This document shows positions 35,186 through 43,742 of a stretch of 64,000 nucleotides of DNA, in pieces; position 1 is the first letter of the stretch, and every line of letters starts with the position of its first letter. The notes beneath the pieces were generated by a model. That model was not told the origin of the DNA. It worked only from the letters and a program-made list of their open reading frames with translations, and did not search any database. The translations under genes were made by a program, and so were the position numbers. Source of the stretch: Vibrio splendidus (GTDB taxonomy: Bacteria; Pseudomonadota; Gammaproteobacteria; Enterobacterales; Vibrionaceae); assembly GCF_024347615.1 (NCBI RefSeq), contig NZ_AP025509.1:1612001-1676000 (forward strand). Reading direction: 5' to 3'.

Positions 35186-35210
35186 AAAAAGGCCAGACGA
35201 GTGTCTGGCC
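35186..35210 (-). terminator. Rho-independent terminator of nitroreductase gene
   Basis: A perfect 8-bp stem (GGCCAGAC / GTCTGGCC) with a GAGT-type loop, followed on the minus strand by T5. It is 158 bp from the nitroreductase stop. Confidence 0.85.
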
Positions 35211-35290
35211 AAAACAAGGCAGTGTAATTTAACAGTCTGAAGTGCTGTTGAAACTATATTTTGTAAAACGAAAAAGCGTTTTAAAAATTA

Positions 35291-35341
35291 AAGCGTTGTA
35301 GCAGTTAAGCGTTGTAACTGTTTAACGTGTTATAGCTGTTG
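35291..35341. repeat. Degenerate tandem repeat, 16-18 bp x 3
   Basis: Three successive related units (AAGCGTTGTAGCAGTT, AAGCGTTGTAACTGTTT, AACGTGTTATAGCTGTTG) lie 27 bp beyond the stop of the nitroreductase gene. Confidence 0.7.
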
Positions 35342-35367
35342 ATTCATTCGTCATCTTAATCAACGCG

Positions 35368-36024
35368 TTAAAGCGTCGTCACGATTTCATCAAGCGCTAG
35401 ACGCGCTTTTGGTTTACCGTGGTTGTAGTCTTCGCCGTCTTTGTGGAAGCCGATAGCCAGTGCTACATCAACAACGTGACCTTCCAGTTCGTCAGCAAAC
35501 TCTTCACCGATCATAGCGGCATCTACGCCTTCCATCGGTGTTGAAGCAATACCAAGACGAGCCAGTGTGTGCATTGTGTTACCTAGTGCGATGTACACCT
35601 GAGACTTAGTCCAGTTACCGTTGAAACCTGTTTCGTCTGTGTTCATTTCTGCGAATGCGTAAGCCCCTAAGAACTGCTCGTACATTTCAGCGGGTAGGTG
35701 ACCAGAGCTTACTTCTGTGTCAGCACGCTTTGCGAATTTCTCTTTAGTGTACTTAGGATCGTGAGCAAACAGGATCGTATGTGACGCTTCTTTCGCATGC
35801 GGTTGGTTAAACTGGAACATGTTCTCGAAAGTATTGTGGAAGCGTTGTTTTGCTGCGTCACTCTCAATGATGATGAATTTCCAAGGCTGAGAGTTGATAG
35901 AAGAAGCTGACAAACGAAGTGCTTCTTTGATTACTTCCATGTCTTCCGCAGAGATGCGCTTTTCTGCATCGTATTTTTTAGCTGTGTAGCGAGTGTTTAG
36001 ATCTGAAATGATTGGATGAGTCAT
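35368..36024 (-). CDS. nfsB: Oxygen-insensitive NAD(P)H nitroreductase, NfsB type
   Basis: 218 residues, the length of E. coli NfsB (217). FMN enzyme that reduces nitroaromatics, quinones and possibly dihydropteridines. RYTAKKYDAEKRIS, ALRLSASSINSQPWKFIIIES (FMN phosphate/Gln-Pro-Trp) and TPMEGVDAAMI are family motifs. Monocistronic. A paralogue elsewhere cannot be excluded. Confidence 0.93.
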   Translation of the reverse strand: MTHPIISDLNTRYTAKKYDAEKRISAEDMEVIKEALRLSASSINSQPWKFIIIESDAAKQRFHNTFENMFQFNQPHAKEASHTILFAHDPKYTKEKFAKRADTEVSSGHLPAEMYEQFLGAYAFAEMNTDETGFNGNWTKSQVYIALGNTMHTLARLGIASTPMEGVDAAMIGEEFADELEGHVVDVALAIGFHKDGEDYNHGKPKARLALDEIVTTL

Positions 36025-36347
36025 GTTGAATCCTAATATCTATCAATATAAATGTTGTAGGGTTTTATGTTCGGTAACGTCAACAATAAACGGATAACGC
36101 ATTTAGGCTATATCTCTATAGAAGTCGTTTCTAGAACAGTCAGCCTCTAAAAGGCTGAACGCTTAAATGGCTATCGAACATGCCCCAATAAATCGAGTAT
36201 CTGCGGTAGCTCAAGTCGATGGGTGTAAGATAATAGAAGATTGGCTTGGGAAAAATAGCGAACACATCAAATCACTATGGTTAATAATGTCCATAATGAT
36301 TTGATTAGTGTGATCTGGATGTGTGTTGGTTTTCGAAAATCAGCCAG
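36025..36347. other. 323-bp intergenic region with inverted repeats
   Basis: No gene is supported. An inverted repeat CAAATCACTATGG (36268-36280) / CCATAATGATTTG (36291-36303) has one mismatch and a 10-bp spacer. A smaller TCAGCCT/AGGCTGA hairpin lies near 36138. Confidence 0.6.
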
Positions 36348-37214
36348 TTAGTACGCTTTGATTCCATATTGGCGTAATAAAGAGGGAAGTACGCTGTCGA
36401 GGTTTGGGATATCTTCAGGGTTAAGTTCAATCAAGCTAAAACCGTGCTCTTGGTAAACTTTCTTGGTCGCATTTCGTTTGTCTTCTTCTATAGGGCCTGA
36501 ATCTGTTCCCCAGAACTGAATGTATATCTTGCCGCTTGGCAGGTAGAAATCGCTCATTACTTCTTTTGATATCGGGAGCGGACGTTCATAGGCATGAACC
36601 ACTCCCGCCATATAAAGCCAGTTATCGATGATCAGCTCTCCCTTTGAACGCACATAATGTCCGTCTAAGGTTCGGTGTTTCGCCTCAAATTTCTGACGAA
36701 AGCTAGAAAACGAGACATCGGTAGAGTGGCTTTCAGCATCATGCCCTAGAAATTCGACAACAGACTGCTTCAAACGTTTATTGCGAACCAATGAATCGTG
36801 CCATACCACAAATAGGTTTTGAGTCGCTTTATCTTCCCTTTGCTCACCGCCTGCTTGTAAGCCTGTAGAGGTGACGTGCCAGCCGTCGTCTTCTTTTGTT
36901 ATCCAGCCAAGCTCATTGAGCAATAAGTTGATTTTCTTTGCGCTGAGTTGAAAGGCACCGCCGAGCTGAGTGGCGGTCAATGTGTTTCCTGAGAATGAAT
37001 CCAAATCGATAAGCAGTTTCTCTGGCCAGACAATAAAGACACCGAACTTCTTATGTTCGACATATTCCCCACCAAAGCTTTCTCCTCGTTCTGTAAGAAC
37101 CCAGCGCTCTTGTGAGCGCACGATATAACCCGCTGTTTTTAGATCGCTAAATAAAGTTTTAGCTTCTACGCCTTTTTGTTTAGCGAGTGCGGATGTGGAA
37201 ATTTTGTCTGACAT
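36348..37214 (-). CDS. Winged-helix protein fused to a Vsr-like PD-(D/E)XK nuclease domain
   Basis: 288 residues, unnamed. The N-terminus (about 1-50) is helix-turn-helix-like (TSALAKQKGVEAKTLFSDLKTAGYI). The middle (about 80-125: TATQLGGAFQLSAKKINLLLNELGWITKEDDGWHVT) resembles the KilAC/phage antirepressor DNA-binding domain. The C-terminal 100 residues (YVRSKGELIIDNWLYMAGVVHAYERPLP, DFYLPSGKIYIQFWG, GFSLIELNPEDI) fit the very-short-patch-repair-like nuclease fold. Where active relatives usually read xxEyWG, this one has IQFWG, so a catalytic Glu may be Gln. Possible roles are DNA repair, defence, or DNA binding without cleavage. Confidence 0.78.
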   Translation of the reverse strand: MSDKISTSALAKQKGVEAKTLFSDLKTAGYIVRSQERWVLTERGESFGGEYVEHKKFGVFIVWPEKLLIDLDSFSGNTLTATQLGGAFQLSAKKINLLLNELGWITKEDDGWHVTSTGLQAGGEQREDKATQNLFVVWHDSLVRNKRLKQSVVEFLGHDAESHSTDVSFSSFRQKFEAKHRTLDGHYVRSKGELIIDNWLYMAGVVHAYERPLPISKEVMSDFYLPSGKIYIQFWGTDSGPIEEDKRNATKKVYQEHGFSLIELNPEDIPNLDSVLPSLLRQYGIKAY

Positions 37215-37501
37215 AGTCTTTTCTCAAATAGCAGAGTGATCCGCTGATGGGTTTTGGAGAGATACATGATGTGATAGCACTGATGAATACCATATCACAT
37301 CTACTAATGGCAACTGCTGCTCACTGGTCTATGTTTTTAGTCGAAAGTCATGTCTGATTTTGATTTTGTGGGAAATGTGGTTCTTTTTGTAATTAAATTA
37401 CATGATTAGCGATTTTACTCATCTGGGTGCATATTTTCTATACGTGATACGATGTTCTTTTATACGGTTTATATAGATCTTAGATGCTATATTTTATTTA
37501 G

Positions 37502-37517
37502 TGTGATTCTTATCACT
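37502..37517. promoter_or_regulatory. CRP-like site 1 upstream of mtlA
   Basis: TGTGATTCTTATCACT matches TGTGA-N6-TCACA at nine of ten core bases. Confidence 0.7.
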
Positions 37518-37545
37518 ATTTATTTTTAAGTATTACAAAACAAAG

Positions 37546-37561
37546 CGTGATCTAGATCTTG
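37546..37561. promoter_or_regulatory. CRP-like site 2 upstream of mtlA
   Basis: CGTGATCTAGATCTTG has the consensus central TCTAGA and a strong left half, but a weaker right half. Confidence 0.5.
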
Positions 37562-37618
37562 TGTTAATGGTATTTATTCTCATCAATTTGGCTTTGTAAT
37601 TTAAATTCATGGTGTTTT

Positions 37619-37634
37619 TGTGATCTAAAGTGCT
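37619..37634. promoter_or_regulatory. CRP-like half-site 3 upstream of mtlA
   Basis: TGTGATCTAAAGTGCT has a perfect left half only. Confidence 0.35.
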
Positions 37635-37661
37635 CTTGTTAACCCTAAAGTGTTTTTTGTG

Positions 37662-37677
37662 TGTGATGTTTGTCACG
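37662..37677. promoter_or_regulatory. CRP-like site 4, proximal to mtlA
   Basis: TGTGATGTTTGTCACG matches nine of ten core bases. It is 108 bp upstream of the ATG and best placed to activate the mtlA promoter. Confidence 0.75.
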
Positions 37678-37784
37678 AAAGTTGGGCTAAGGTGCATTTT
37701 GGAAATGTTGTGATACATTTTAATCGACTTTTGAGTACACACTTTCGGTCATTTGACCAACCAATACATTACGGGGTTCTACCT

Positions 37785-39677
37785 ATGTTATCACCAGAAG
37801 CAAAGATTAAGGTTCAAAACTTTGGTCGTTTCTTATCCAATATGGTAATGCCAAACATCGGCGCATTTATTGCGTGGGGTTTCATTACTGCACTATTCAT
37901 CCCAACCGGTTGGTGGCCTAACGAAACGTTAGCATCAATGGTTGGCCCTATGATTACATACCTATTGCCACTATTGATTGGTTACACCGGTGGTAAAATG
38001 GTTGGTGGTGACCGCGGTGCGGTAGTCGGCGCTATCACAACAATGGGTGTTATCGTTGGTACTGATATCCCAATGTTCATGGGTGCAATGATTGTAGGTC
38101 CACTGGGTGGTATCGCAATTAAGAAATTCGATGAAGCTGTTCACGGTAAAGTGAAGAGTGGTTTCGAAATGCTAGTGAACAACTTCTCGGCTGGTATCAT
38201 CGGCATGATCTGCGCGATCATTGCGTTCATCGTGATTGGTCCTGCAGTTAAAGTTCTATCTTCTGGCTTGGCGGCTGGCGTTAACGTGATGGTTGAAGCG
38301 GGTGCATTACCTCTTGCTTCTATCTTTGTTGAACCTGCGAAAATCCTATTCCTAAACAACGCAATCAACCACGGTATCTTCTCTCCACTAGGTATCCAGC
38401 AATCTGAAGAGATTGGTCGCTCAATCTTCTTCCTAATCGAAGCTAACCCAGGTCCGGGTCTTGGTCTTCTACTTGCTTACATGGTGTTTGGTAAAGGTAG
38501 CGCGAAGCAGTCTGCTGCTGGTGCATCTATCATCCATTTCCTAGGTGGTATCCACGAAATTTACTTCCCTTACGTTCTAATGAACCCACGTCTAATCCTT
38601 GCTGTAATCGCAGGTGGTATGGCGGGTGTATTCACTAACGTAGTGTTCGATTCTGGCCTTATCTCTCCAGCATCACCAGGTTCTATCTTCGCTATCTTGT
38701 TGATGACACCTAAAGGCTCTTACATCGGTGTTGTACTTTCTGTAATCGCTGCAACGGCTGTGTCTTTCATCGTAGCTTCAATCCTACTTAAGACTTCAGC
38801 TCAAGGTGACGACGAAGATTCACTAGAAAAAGCCTCAGCTCAAATGAAAGACATGAAAGCGTCTTCTAAAGGTGCAGCATCAGGCGCTGATGTAAACCTA
38901 GCGGATGTTAAAGCTGTTTATGTAGCGTGTGATGCGGGTATGGGTTCAAGTGCAATGGGTGCAGGTCTACTACGTAAGAAAGTAGCAACAGCTGGCCTAG
39001 ACATTGAAGTGACCAACTACGCAATCAACAACCTACCGGCTGATTCGCAAATCGTTATTACGCATAAAGACCTAACAGACCGTGCTCGTAGCACTGTGCC
39101 AGGTGCGATGCATATGTCTCTAAGCAACTTCCTAGACGGCGGCGTATACGACCAACTAGTTGCTGAGCTTGTCGATGCTCAAAGTGGTGAAGCGAAAGTA
39201 GAAGCTCCGGCGCCTGCTGCCGCTCCAGCACAAGAAGGCAACAAGCTTGCACTCACTGACGACAGCATCTTCCTTGGCCTAAAAGCGACTCAGAAAGAAG
39301 ACGCAATCAAGTTTGCTGGCGAACAATTAGTAAAACTTGGCAACGTATCACCGGAATACGTAGACGGCATGTTTGCTCGTGAAGAGCTTGTGTCTACTTA
39401 CCTAGGTGAGTCTATCGCTGTGCCACACGGCACAATCGAAGCAAAACAATATGTACAAAAAACCGGCATTGTTTTCTGTCAGTACCCTGAAGGTATTCAG
39501 TGGGGTGAAGATGAAGATGATATCGCGAAGATGGTTATCGGTATTGCCGCACAAGGCGATGAGCACAACATGGTGCTGATGGCTATTACCAATTCACTCG
39601 ATGATGAAGAGGCTGTGGAATGCTTACAGAACACAACAAACCCTGCTGATGTTCTACGTATTCTCAACGGAAACTAA
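37785..39677 (+). CDS. mtlA: PTS mannitol-specific EIICBA
   Basis: 630 residues from the ATG at 37785 (GGGGT site); an in-frame extension to 37650 covers the leader and is not supported. It imports and phosphorylates mannitol. Domain order is EIIC (about 1-340, multi-pass, FLSNMVMPNIGAFIAWGFITALF and GIHEIYFPYVLMNPRL), EIIB (about 375-475, phosphocysteine Cys382 in VACDAGMGSSAMG), and EIIA (about 490-630, phosphohistidine His548 in VPHGTIEAK). All three are complete and the length is close to E. coli MtlA (637). First gene of mtlADR, with cAMP-CRP control likely. Confidence 0.97.
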   Translation: MLSPEAKIKVQNFGRFLSNMVMPNIGAFIAWGFITALFIPTGWWPNETLASMVGPMITYLLPLLIGYTGGKMVGGDRGAVVGAITTMGVIVGTDIPMFMGAMIVGPLGGIAIKKFDEAVHGKVKSGFEMLVNNFSAGIIGMICAIIAFIVIGPAVKVLSSGLAAGVNVMVEAGALPLASIFVEPAKILFLNNAINHGIFSPLGIQQSEEIGRSIFFLIEANPGPGLGLLLAYMVFGKGSAKQSAAGASIIHFLGGIHEIYFPYVLMNPRLILAVIAGGMAGVFTNVVFDSGLISPASPGSIFAILLMTPKGSYIGVVLSVIAATAVSFIVASILLKTSAQGDDEDSLEKASAQMKDMKASSKGAASGADVNLADVKAVYVACDAGMGSSAMGAGLLRKKVATAGLDIEVTNYAINNLPADSQIVITHKDLTDRARSTVPGAMHMSLSNFLDGGVYDQLVAELVDAQSGEAKVEAPAPAAAPAQEGNKLALTDDSIFLGLKATQKEDAIKFAGEQLVKLGNVSPEYVDGMFAREELVSTYLGESIAVPHGTIEAKQYVQKTGIVFCQYPEGIQWGEDEDDIAKMVIGIAAQGDEHNMVLMAITNSLDDEEAVECLQNTTNPADVLRILNGN

Positions 39678-39705
39678 AAAGCTCTAGTCAAGCTCCTGAG
39701 TGAAG

Positions 39706-39735
39706 GAGGCCAGTATCCCCCTACTGGCCTCATTT
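39706..39735 (+). terminator. Stem-loop between mtlA and mtlD
   Basis: A perfect 10-bp stem (GAGGCCAGTA / TACTGGCCTC) with a CCCC loop, followed by ATTTCGG. The T-run is short, so it may be partial termination or 3'-end protection that raises mtlA over mtlD. Confidence 0.65.
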
Positions 39736-39859
39736 CGGTCTTAATCTTTCTTACAAGATTCAGTCTGAATAGCTTACTGCTTAATGCCTAAGGCACATCG
39801 TCAAGGTATGTTGTTGAGCCGTTAGCTATCTAGATTCAAATATTTATAAGGTCAAAATT

Positions 39860-41008
39860 ATGAAAGCGTTACATTTTGGTGCAGGTAATATCGGTCGTGG
39901 TTTCATTGGTAAGCTTCTTTCTGATGCAGGTATGAAGGTTACGTTTGCTGACGTAAATGAAACGGTTGTAAATGCGTTAATTGAACGCCAAGAATACCCA
40001 GTTAAGATTGTTGGCGAAGAGTGTGTTGTAGAAGTGGTTAAGAACGTGACAGCAGTAAACTCAGCGACAAGCGCTGTAGTAGATTGCATCGCTGAGTCTG
40101 ATCTTGTGACGACAGCCGTTGGCCCTACTGTTCTTAAAATCATCTCTAAATCTATCGCTCAAGGCATTGAAAAGCGTGCAGCAGCAAACAACACGGCACC
40201 AATGAACATTATCGCGGCAGAGAACATGGTTCGCGGTACTAGCCAATTAAAAGCAGCAGTGTTAGAGCACCTTTCTGATGAAATGAAAGCCTTCACTGAA
40301 GAGCACATTGGCTTTGTTGATTCAGCGGTCGACCGTATTGTGCCACCGGCAGAAGCGGGCGAAACAGACCCTCTAGCCGTAACCGTTGAAACGTTCAGCG
40401 AGTGGATCGTAGATCAAACACAATTTAAGGGTGAGATTCCGAACATCCCAGGTATGGAATGCACTGACAACCTAATGGCTTTCGTTGAGCGTAAATTGTT
40501 CACGCTAAATACGGGTCACTTGGTAACGGCATACCTTGGTGTACTTGCGGGTCACGAGACAATCAAAGACTCTATCGAAGATGACGTAATCCGAGCTGAA
40601 GTAACAGCAACGATGGAAGAGAGTGGTGCGGTTCTGATTAAGCGTTACGGCTTTGATCCAGAAGCTCACGCTGCCTACATCCAAAAGATTCTTGGTCGTT
40701 TTGCTAACCCGTTCCTGCGTGATGAAGTAGACCGTGTTGGTCGTCAGCCAATTCGTAAACTGAGCCCACAAGACCGCCTAGTTAAGCCTCTGAATGGCAC
40801 ATTAGAGTACGGCCTACCGAATGTTCACTTAGTAAAAGCAATCGCAGCTGCGTTCCATTACAAGAATGAAGACGACCCACAAGCGGTTGAACTTCAAGCA
40901 ATGTTCGCAGAAAAAGGGTTTGCTGAGACATTAGAGCATTATTCTGAGCTGAATAGTGACTCAGAAGTTGTTAAACTAGCGGAAGAAGCTTATCTAGCAT
41001 TGAAATGA
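39860..41008 (+). CDS. mtlD: Mannitol-1-phosphate 5-dehydrogenase
   Basis: 382 residues, identical in length to E. coli MtlD. It oxidises mannitol-1-phosphate to fructose-6-phosphate with NAD+. The N-terminus [20 protein letters not shown] is the NAD-binding loop, and the C-terminal domain has [16 protein letters not shown] (with the catalytic Lys) and [27 protein letters not shown]. It lies downstream of mtlA behind a 182-bp gap with a stem-loop. Confidence 0.97.
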   Translation: MKALHFGAGNIGRGFIGKLLSDAGMKVTFADVNETVVNALIERQEYPVKIVGEECVVEVVKNVTAVNSATSAVVDCIAESDLVTTAVGPTVLKIISKSIAQGIEKRAAANNTAPMNIIAAENMVRGTSQLKAAVLEHLSDEMKAFTEEHIGFVDSAVDRIVPPAEAGETDPLAVTVETFSEWIVDQTQFKGEIPNIPGMECTDNLMAFVERKLFTLNTGHLVTAYLGVLAGHETIKDSIEDDVIRAEVTATMEESGAVLIKRYGFDPEAHAAYIQKILGRFANPFLRDEVDRVGRQPIRKLSPQDRLVKPLNGTLEYGLPNVHLVKAIAAAFHYKNEDDPQAVELQAMFAEKGFAETLEHYSELNSDSEVVKLAEEAYLALK

Positions 41009-41017
41009 TAAACCATC

Positions 41018-41046
41018 AAAGTGCCACACCAGTGGCACTTTCTTAT
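41018..41046 (+). terminator. Terminator-like stem-loop between mtlD and mtlR
   Basis: A perfect 10-bp stem (AAAGTGCCAC / GTGGCACTTT) with loop ACCA, followed by CTTATT. It falls between the mtlD stop and the favoured mtlR ATG at 41059, which argues against the earlier in-frame ATG at 41005. Confidence 0.75.
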
Positions 41047-41058
41047 TGTCGAGCCGTT

Positions 41059-41595
41059 ATGCCAATACAAACTAGCCACGAAACTGAATTACTCGAAGCC
41101 CTATCTGAAGCTGAGAGCGCTAGCGCCTGTCTAATGGCGGCTTACGATGCATTGGACGACACGGTAGATGCCGTATTAAAAAACATTTTCAAGAAAGACG
41201 ACACGGCAATTAAATTTGTTGTTGAACCACTTCTCAACAGTGGCGGTCCGTTGGGCGAGATTATGATCCGCGCTAAGCTGCTATTAGGGCTTGGTGTGAT
41301 CAGTAAAGAGCTCTACGATGATTTAGAGATTTTCGTTACCTTGAAAGAGTGGGCGAAAATACAAGGTGAAGACACTAGCTTCACAGAAGTCGACGTTATA
41401 TTTGAGCTCAACAAGGTGCAGGCGATTCAACGCATAATGCCTATCGAATATGACTCGGAGATGGTGGAAACCATGTCGGGCCCAATGCTTCAAATGTTCT
41501 TGGGTCGACACAATCAGAAAGTGAAGTCGACGATCGTTTTGGCTATCACTGACATTATCACGACCTTATGCCGAGATAACGCACTGAGTTCTTAG
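41059..41595 (+). CDS. mtlR: Mannitol operon repressor
   Basis: 178 residues from the ATG at 41059. An alternative ATG at 41005 overlaps the mtlD stop, but that 18-residue extension would be encoded through a terminator-like hairpin. All-helical MtlR fold: LKNIFKKDDTAIKFVVEPLLNSGGPLGEIMIRAKLLLGLGVISKELYDDLEIF aligns with the conserved core of E. coli MtlR, with VKSTIVLAITDIITTL near the end. MtlR represses mtlADR but lacks an evident DNA-binding domain. The ribosome site is weak, consistent with low expression. Confidence 0.9.
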   Translation: MPIQTSHETELLEALSEAESASACLMAAYDALDDTVDAVLKNIFKKDDTAIKFVVEPLLNSGGPLGEIMIRAKLLLGLGVISKELYDDLEIFVTLKEWAKIQGEDTSFTEVDVIFELNKVQAIQRIMPIEYDSEMVETMSGPMLQMFLGRHNQKVKSTIVLAITDIITTLCRDNALSS

Positions 41596-41682
41596 TTCTA
41601 GTTTGCAGTCCTGCTTATCTTGTTTCACATCCTACATATCTTGTAGCTGTTCGTTCGTTTCAATCCAAAGCTTAAAATGATG

Positions 41683-41719
41683 GCGGTTTCTCTCGTTGGA
41701 GAAATCGCTTTGTTGTTTT
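41683..41719 (+). terminator. Rho-independent terminator of mtlR
   Basis: A 10-bp stem (GCGGTTTCTC / GAGAAATCGC, one G-T pair) with a TCGTTG loop, then TTTGTTGTTTTT. Confidence 0.85.
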
Positions 41720-41780
41720 TGTGTCTATCAAAAACTCTCGACACTTTCCCCCGCTTATCAAATACAAAAGTAGCAGGCAC

Positions 41781-41807
41781 AAAAAAAGCCACGTTCAGTG
41801 GCTTTTT
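41781..41807. terminator. Bidirectional terminator before nagB
   Basis: AAAAAGCCAC / GTGGCTTTTT with a 5-nt loop. A7 on the left gives a T-run for the minus strand, fitting termination of nagB. Confidence 0.9.
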
Positions 41808-41861
41808 CTATTCAAGACGCTCTCTTTATTAAAAACGCCCTGCTATTCAAGACTATGGGGA

Positions 41862-42662
41862 TTATAGGTCTTGGATGTTTTCAGCTTCTAGCTCTTGGAA
41901 GTAGCGTAGAGTCTTAACTTTAAGCTCTTGTTGAGCTGGCTCATCAGCAACGATGATAGCTTTACGGTGCATCTGTAGAGCTGTAACAGTCCACATGTGG
42001 TTTACAGAACCTTCGATAGCCATTTGAAGCGCTTGCGCTTTGTTGTGGCCTAGAGAAAGGATCATTACTTCTTCAGAATCTAGAAGAGTAGCAACACCGA
42101 TAGTTAGTGCGTATTTAGGAACTTGGTTGATGTCGCCATCGAAGAAACGAGAGTTCGCGATACGAGTGTCTTCAGTCAACGTTTTGATACGAGTGCGTGA
42201 AGATAGAGAAGAACCTGGCTCATTGAATGCGATGTGACCGTCGATGCCTACGCCGCCCATGAACAGGTTGATTTTGCCGTATGAACGGATTTTCTCTTCG
42301 TATGCTGCACAGTGAGCATCGATGTCTTCAGCTTTGCCGTCTAGCAGGTTGATGTTTTCTGCTTGAATATCAACGTGGTTGAAGAAGTTCTCGTGCATGA
42401 ATGTGCGGTAAGACTCTGGGTGGTTCGGGTCGATACCAACGTACTCATCCATGTTGAATGTTACAACGTGCTTGAAGCTTACTTCGCCCGCTTTGTAAAG
42501 TTCAATTAGCTCAGCATAAGTAGTTAGAGGTGTGCTACCAGTAGGAAGACCTAGAACAAATGGACGCTCAGCAGTTGGAGCGAATTTTTTGATAGAATCT
42601 GCGATGTGACGAGCAGCCCATTTACCTACTTTTGCTTTGTTGCTTAAAGGAATAAGTCTCAT
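41862..42662 (-). CDS. nagB: Glucosamine-6-phosphate deaminase
   Basis: 266 residues, identical in length to E. coli NagB. It converts glucosamine-6-phosphate to fructose-6-phosphate and ammonia, the last step of amino sugar (and thus chitin-derived GlcNAc) use. Catalytic Asp72 is in [10 protein letters not shown], and the [18 protein letters not shown] segment carries Asp141 and His143. It stands alone here, without nagA, as in V. cholerae chromosome II. Functionally linked to the chitinase at 60.7 kb. Confidence 0.97.
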   Translation of the reverse strand: MRLIPLSNKAKVGKWAARHIADSIKKFAPTAERPFVLGLPTGSTPLTTYAELIELYKAGEVSFKHVVTFNMDEYVGIDPNHPESYRTFMHENFFNHVDIQAENINLLDGKAEDIDAHCAAYEEKIRSYGKINLFMGGVGIDGHIAFNEPGSSLSSRTRIKTLTEDTRIANSRFFDGDINQVPKYALTIGVATLLDSEEVMILSLGHNKAQALQMAIEGSVNHMWTVTALQMHRKAIIVADEPAQQELKVKTLRYFQELEAENIQDL

Positions 42663-43189
42663 TGATTTTGCCCCTAGAAATTAAATTTTATAGTGTTCTG
42701 AAACATTAATTCGCATTATAAAATAAGTTACCCACTTCCGCTATTGTTTTAGGTCAAGTTTTTACTTTTTTAATGATATCTGTGACTAGAACTCTCAAGA
42801 TTGCACATTTTTTGTATGGATATTTGGTGTCGTTAAACAAGATTAATACGTTTGTCATATATCGTCAGATGGGTTTGATTCAGGGTCTGAAAGATCAACA
42901 AGCTTTGTTGAGTGGATGAGTGGATGAGTGGATGAGTGGATGGTCAGGAGTGCAATGGACGTATGATCAAAGAGTGATACTTATGTGGCACTGCCGCGCA
43001 AAAAAGAGGAGAAAAAGTGAGGAAGTATCACCGACAGGCGTGAATGAGCATGGGTATATTTAAGAATAGTGATTATTCAAAGCTATCACTATGAATTTTC
43101 TATAAATATTGGTAAAACTGGACAGGTTGGCTAAACTTACTCATTACGAAGAAGATGCGTTTTTTTTAAGTTGCCGTTAATATGCTATG
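42663..43189. other. nagB upstream region with 8-bp tandem repeat
   Basis: No gene is supported. AATTCGCATTATAAAATAAG near 42708 weakly recalls NagC operators. The stretch at 42910-42941 is a tandem repeat. Confidence 0.5.
42910..42941. repeat. 8-bp tandem repeat GAGTGGAT x 4
   Basis: Four exact copies in tandem, about 250 bp upstream of nagB and 290 bp beyond the end of maoP. Confidence 0.9.
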
Positions 43190-43222
43190 AAAAAAAGCCC
43201 AAAGTGATTAGGTATCACTTTG
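43190..43222 (-). terminator. Rho-independent terminator of maoP
   Basis: A 9-bp stem (CAAAGTGAT / ATCACTTTG) with a short loop, followed on the minus strand by GGGC and T7. It begins 11 bp past the stop. Confidence 0.9.
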
Positions 43223-43232
43223 AGCAGTTTTA

Positions 43233-43586
43233 CTAATCTTCTAACACTAACTCTCTGTCGTATTCTTCCCTAGGCACTTCACCGCGTTTGCAGCCGTTTA
43301 GGGTATGAAAGCGACGGCGTCCACGAGCCAGTTGAATGTACTTCAACCAAACACGGTCTAACTTGGACTTAGCCTTATGAGGGTGAGCCAATACTTTGAT
43401 GAAATGTCTTTCTTCAGCATTGGTCGGTGTTAGTTCACCAGTCTCAAGTGCAAGCATAGTGTCACCAAACAAGGTTAGGATTTCTTCTTCTGAAAGAGTA
43501 AAATCACCTGACTTAGCGAACCCTCGTGGGAATTTAATGGTGTCATAAAAACGTTTTTTTCCGTGTCGGAATTCGGTCTCAGACAT
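43233..43586 (-). CDS. maoP: MaoP (YifE) macrodomain Ori protein
   Basis: 117 residues. FYDTIKFPRGFAKSGDFTLSEEEILTLFG and RVWLKYIQLARGRRRFHTLNG match E. coli YifE/MaoP (112 residues; PRGFxRxGDFT and KRFHTLSG). In E. coli MaoP acts with the maoS DNA site to organise the Ori macrodomain. It is divergent from hdfR, the same arrangement as in E. coli (hdfR-yifE), so the pair is an old syntenic unit. What MaoP does on this replicon is not visible. Confidence 0.92.
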   Translation of the reverse strand: MSETEFRHGKKRFYDTIKFPRGFAKSGDFTLSEEEILTLFGDTMLALETGELTPTNAEERHFIKVLAHPHKAKSKLDRVWLKYIQLARGRRRFHTLNGCKRGEVPREEYDRELVLED

Positions 43587-43742
43587 ATCAGCCTCAGTAA
43601 TGTGGTTAGATAGAAATTAGTGTTTATTGCTCACGCGAAAATATTGTTAAAAGGCTAAAATAGGAAACAAAACGTTTTTGCCTTTACGATAAACAATCCT
43701 AGATCGGCTAGTTAGCAGATTTATTACAGAGATGTATTTTTG

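Larger units (their letters stand above)
34977..35367. other. Gap between norV control region and nitroreductase gene
   Basis: No gene is supported. It contains the nitroreductase terminator (35186-35210) and a degenerate 17-18 bp tandem repeat (35291-35341: units starting AAGCGTTGTAGCAG, AAGCGTTGTAACTG, AACGTGTTATAGCTG). Confidence 0.65.
37215..37784. other. 570-bp control region upstream of mtlA
   Basis: AT-rich, with several CRP-like sites (separate entries) and a leader of about 100 nt before the mtlA start. In V. cholerae an antisense RNA, MtlS, overlaps this leader; the minus strand of 37650-37784 is the corresponding place, but I could not delimit it. Confidence 0.6.

Noticed and set aside
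37533..37742. 69-codon minus-strand frame in the mtlA leader
   Set aside because: No ribosome site, biased composition from AT-rich control DNA with CRP sites; more likely regulatory sequence.
37650..37784. N-terminal extension of MtlA
   Set aside because: The extension contains the CRP site and leader. The ATG at 37785 gives the family length.
42700..42730. NagC operator upstream of nagB
   Set aside because: Similarity is weak and only over a few bases; not strong enough to list as a site.
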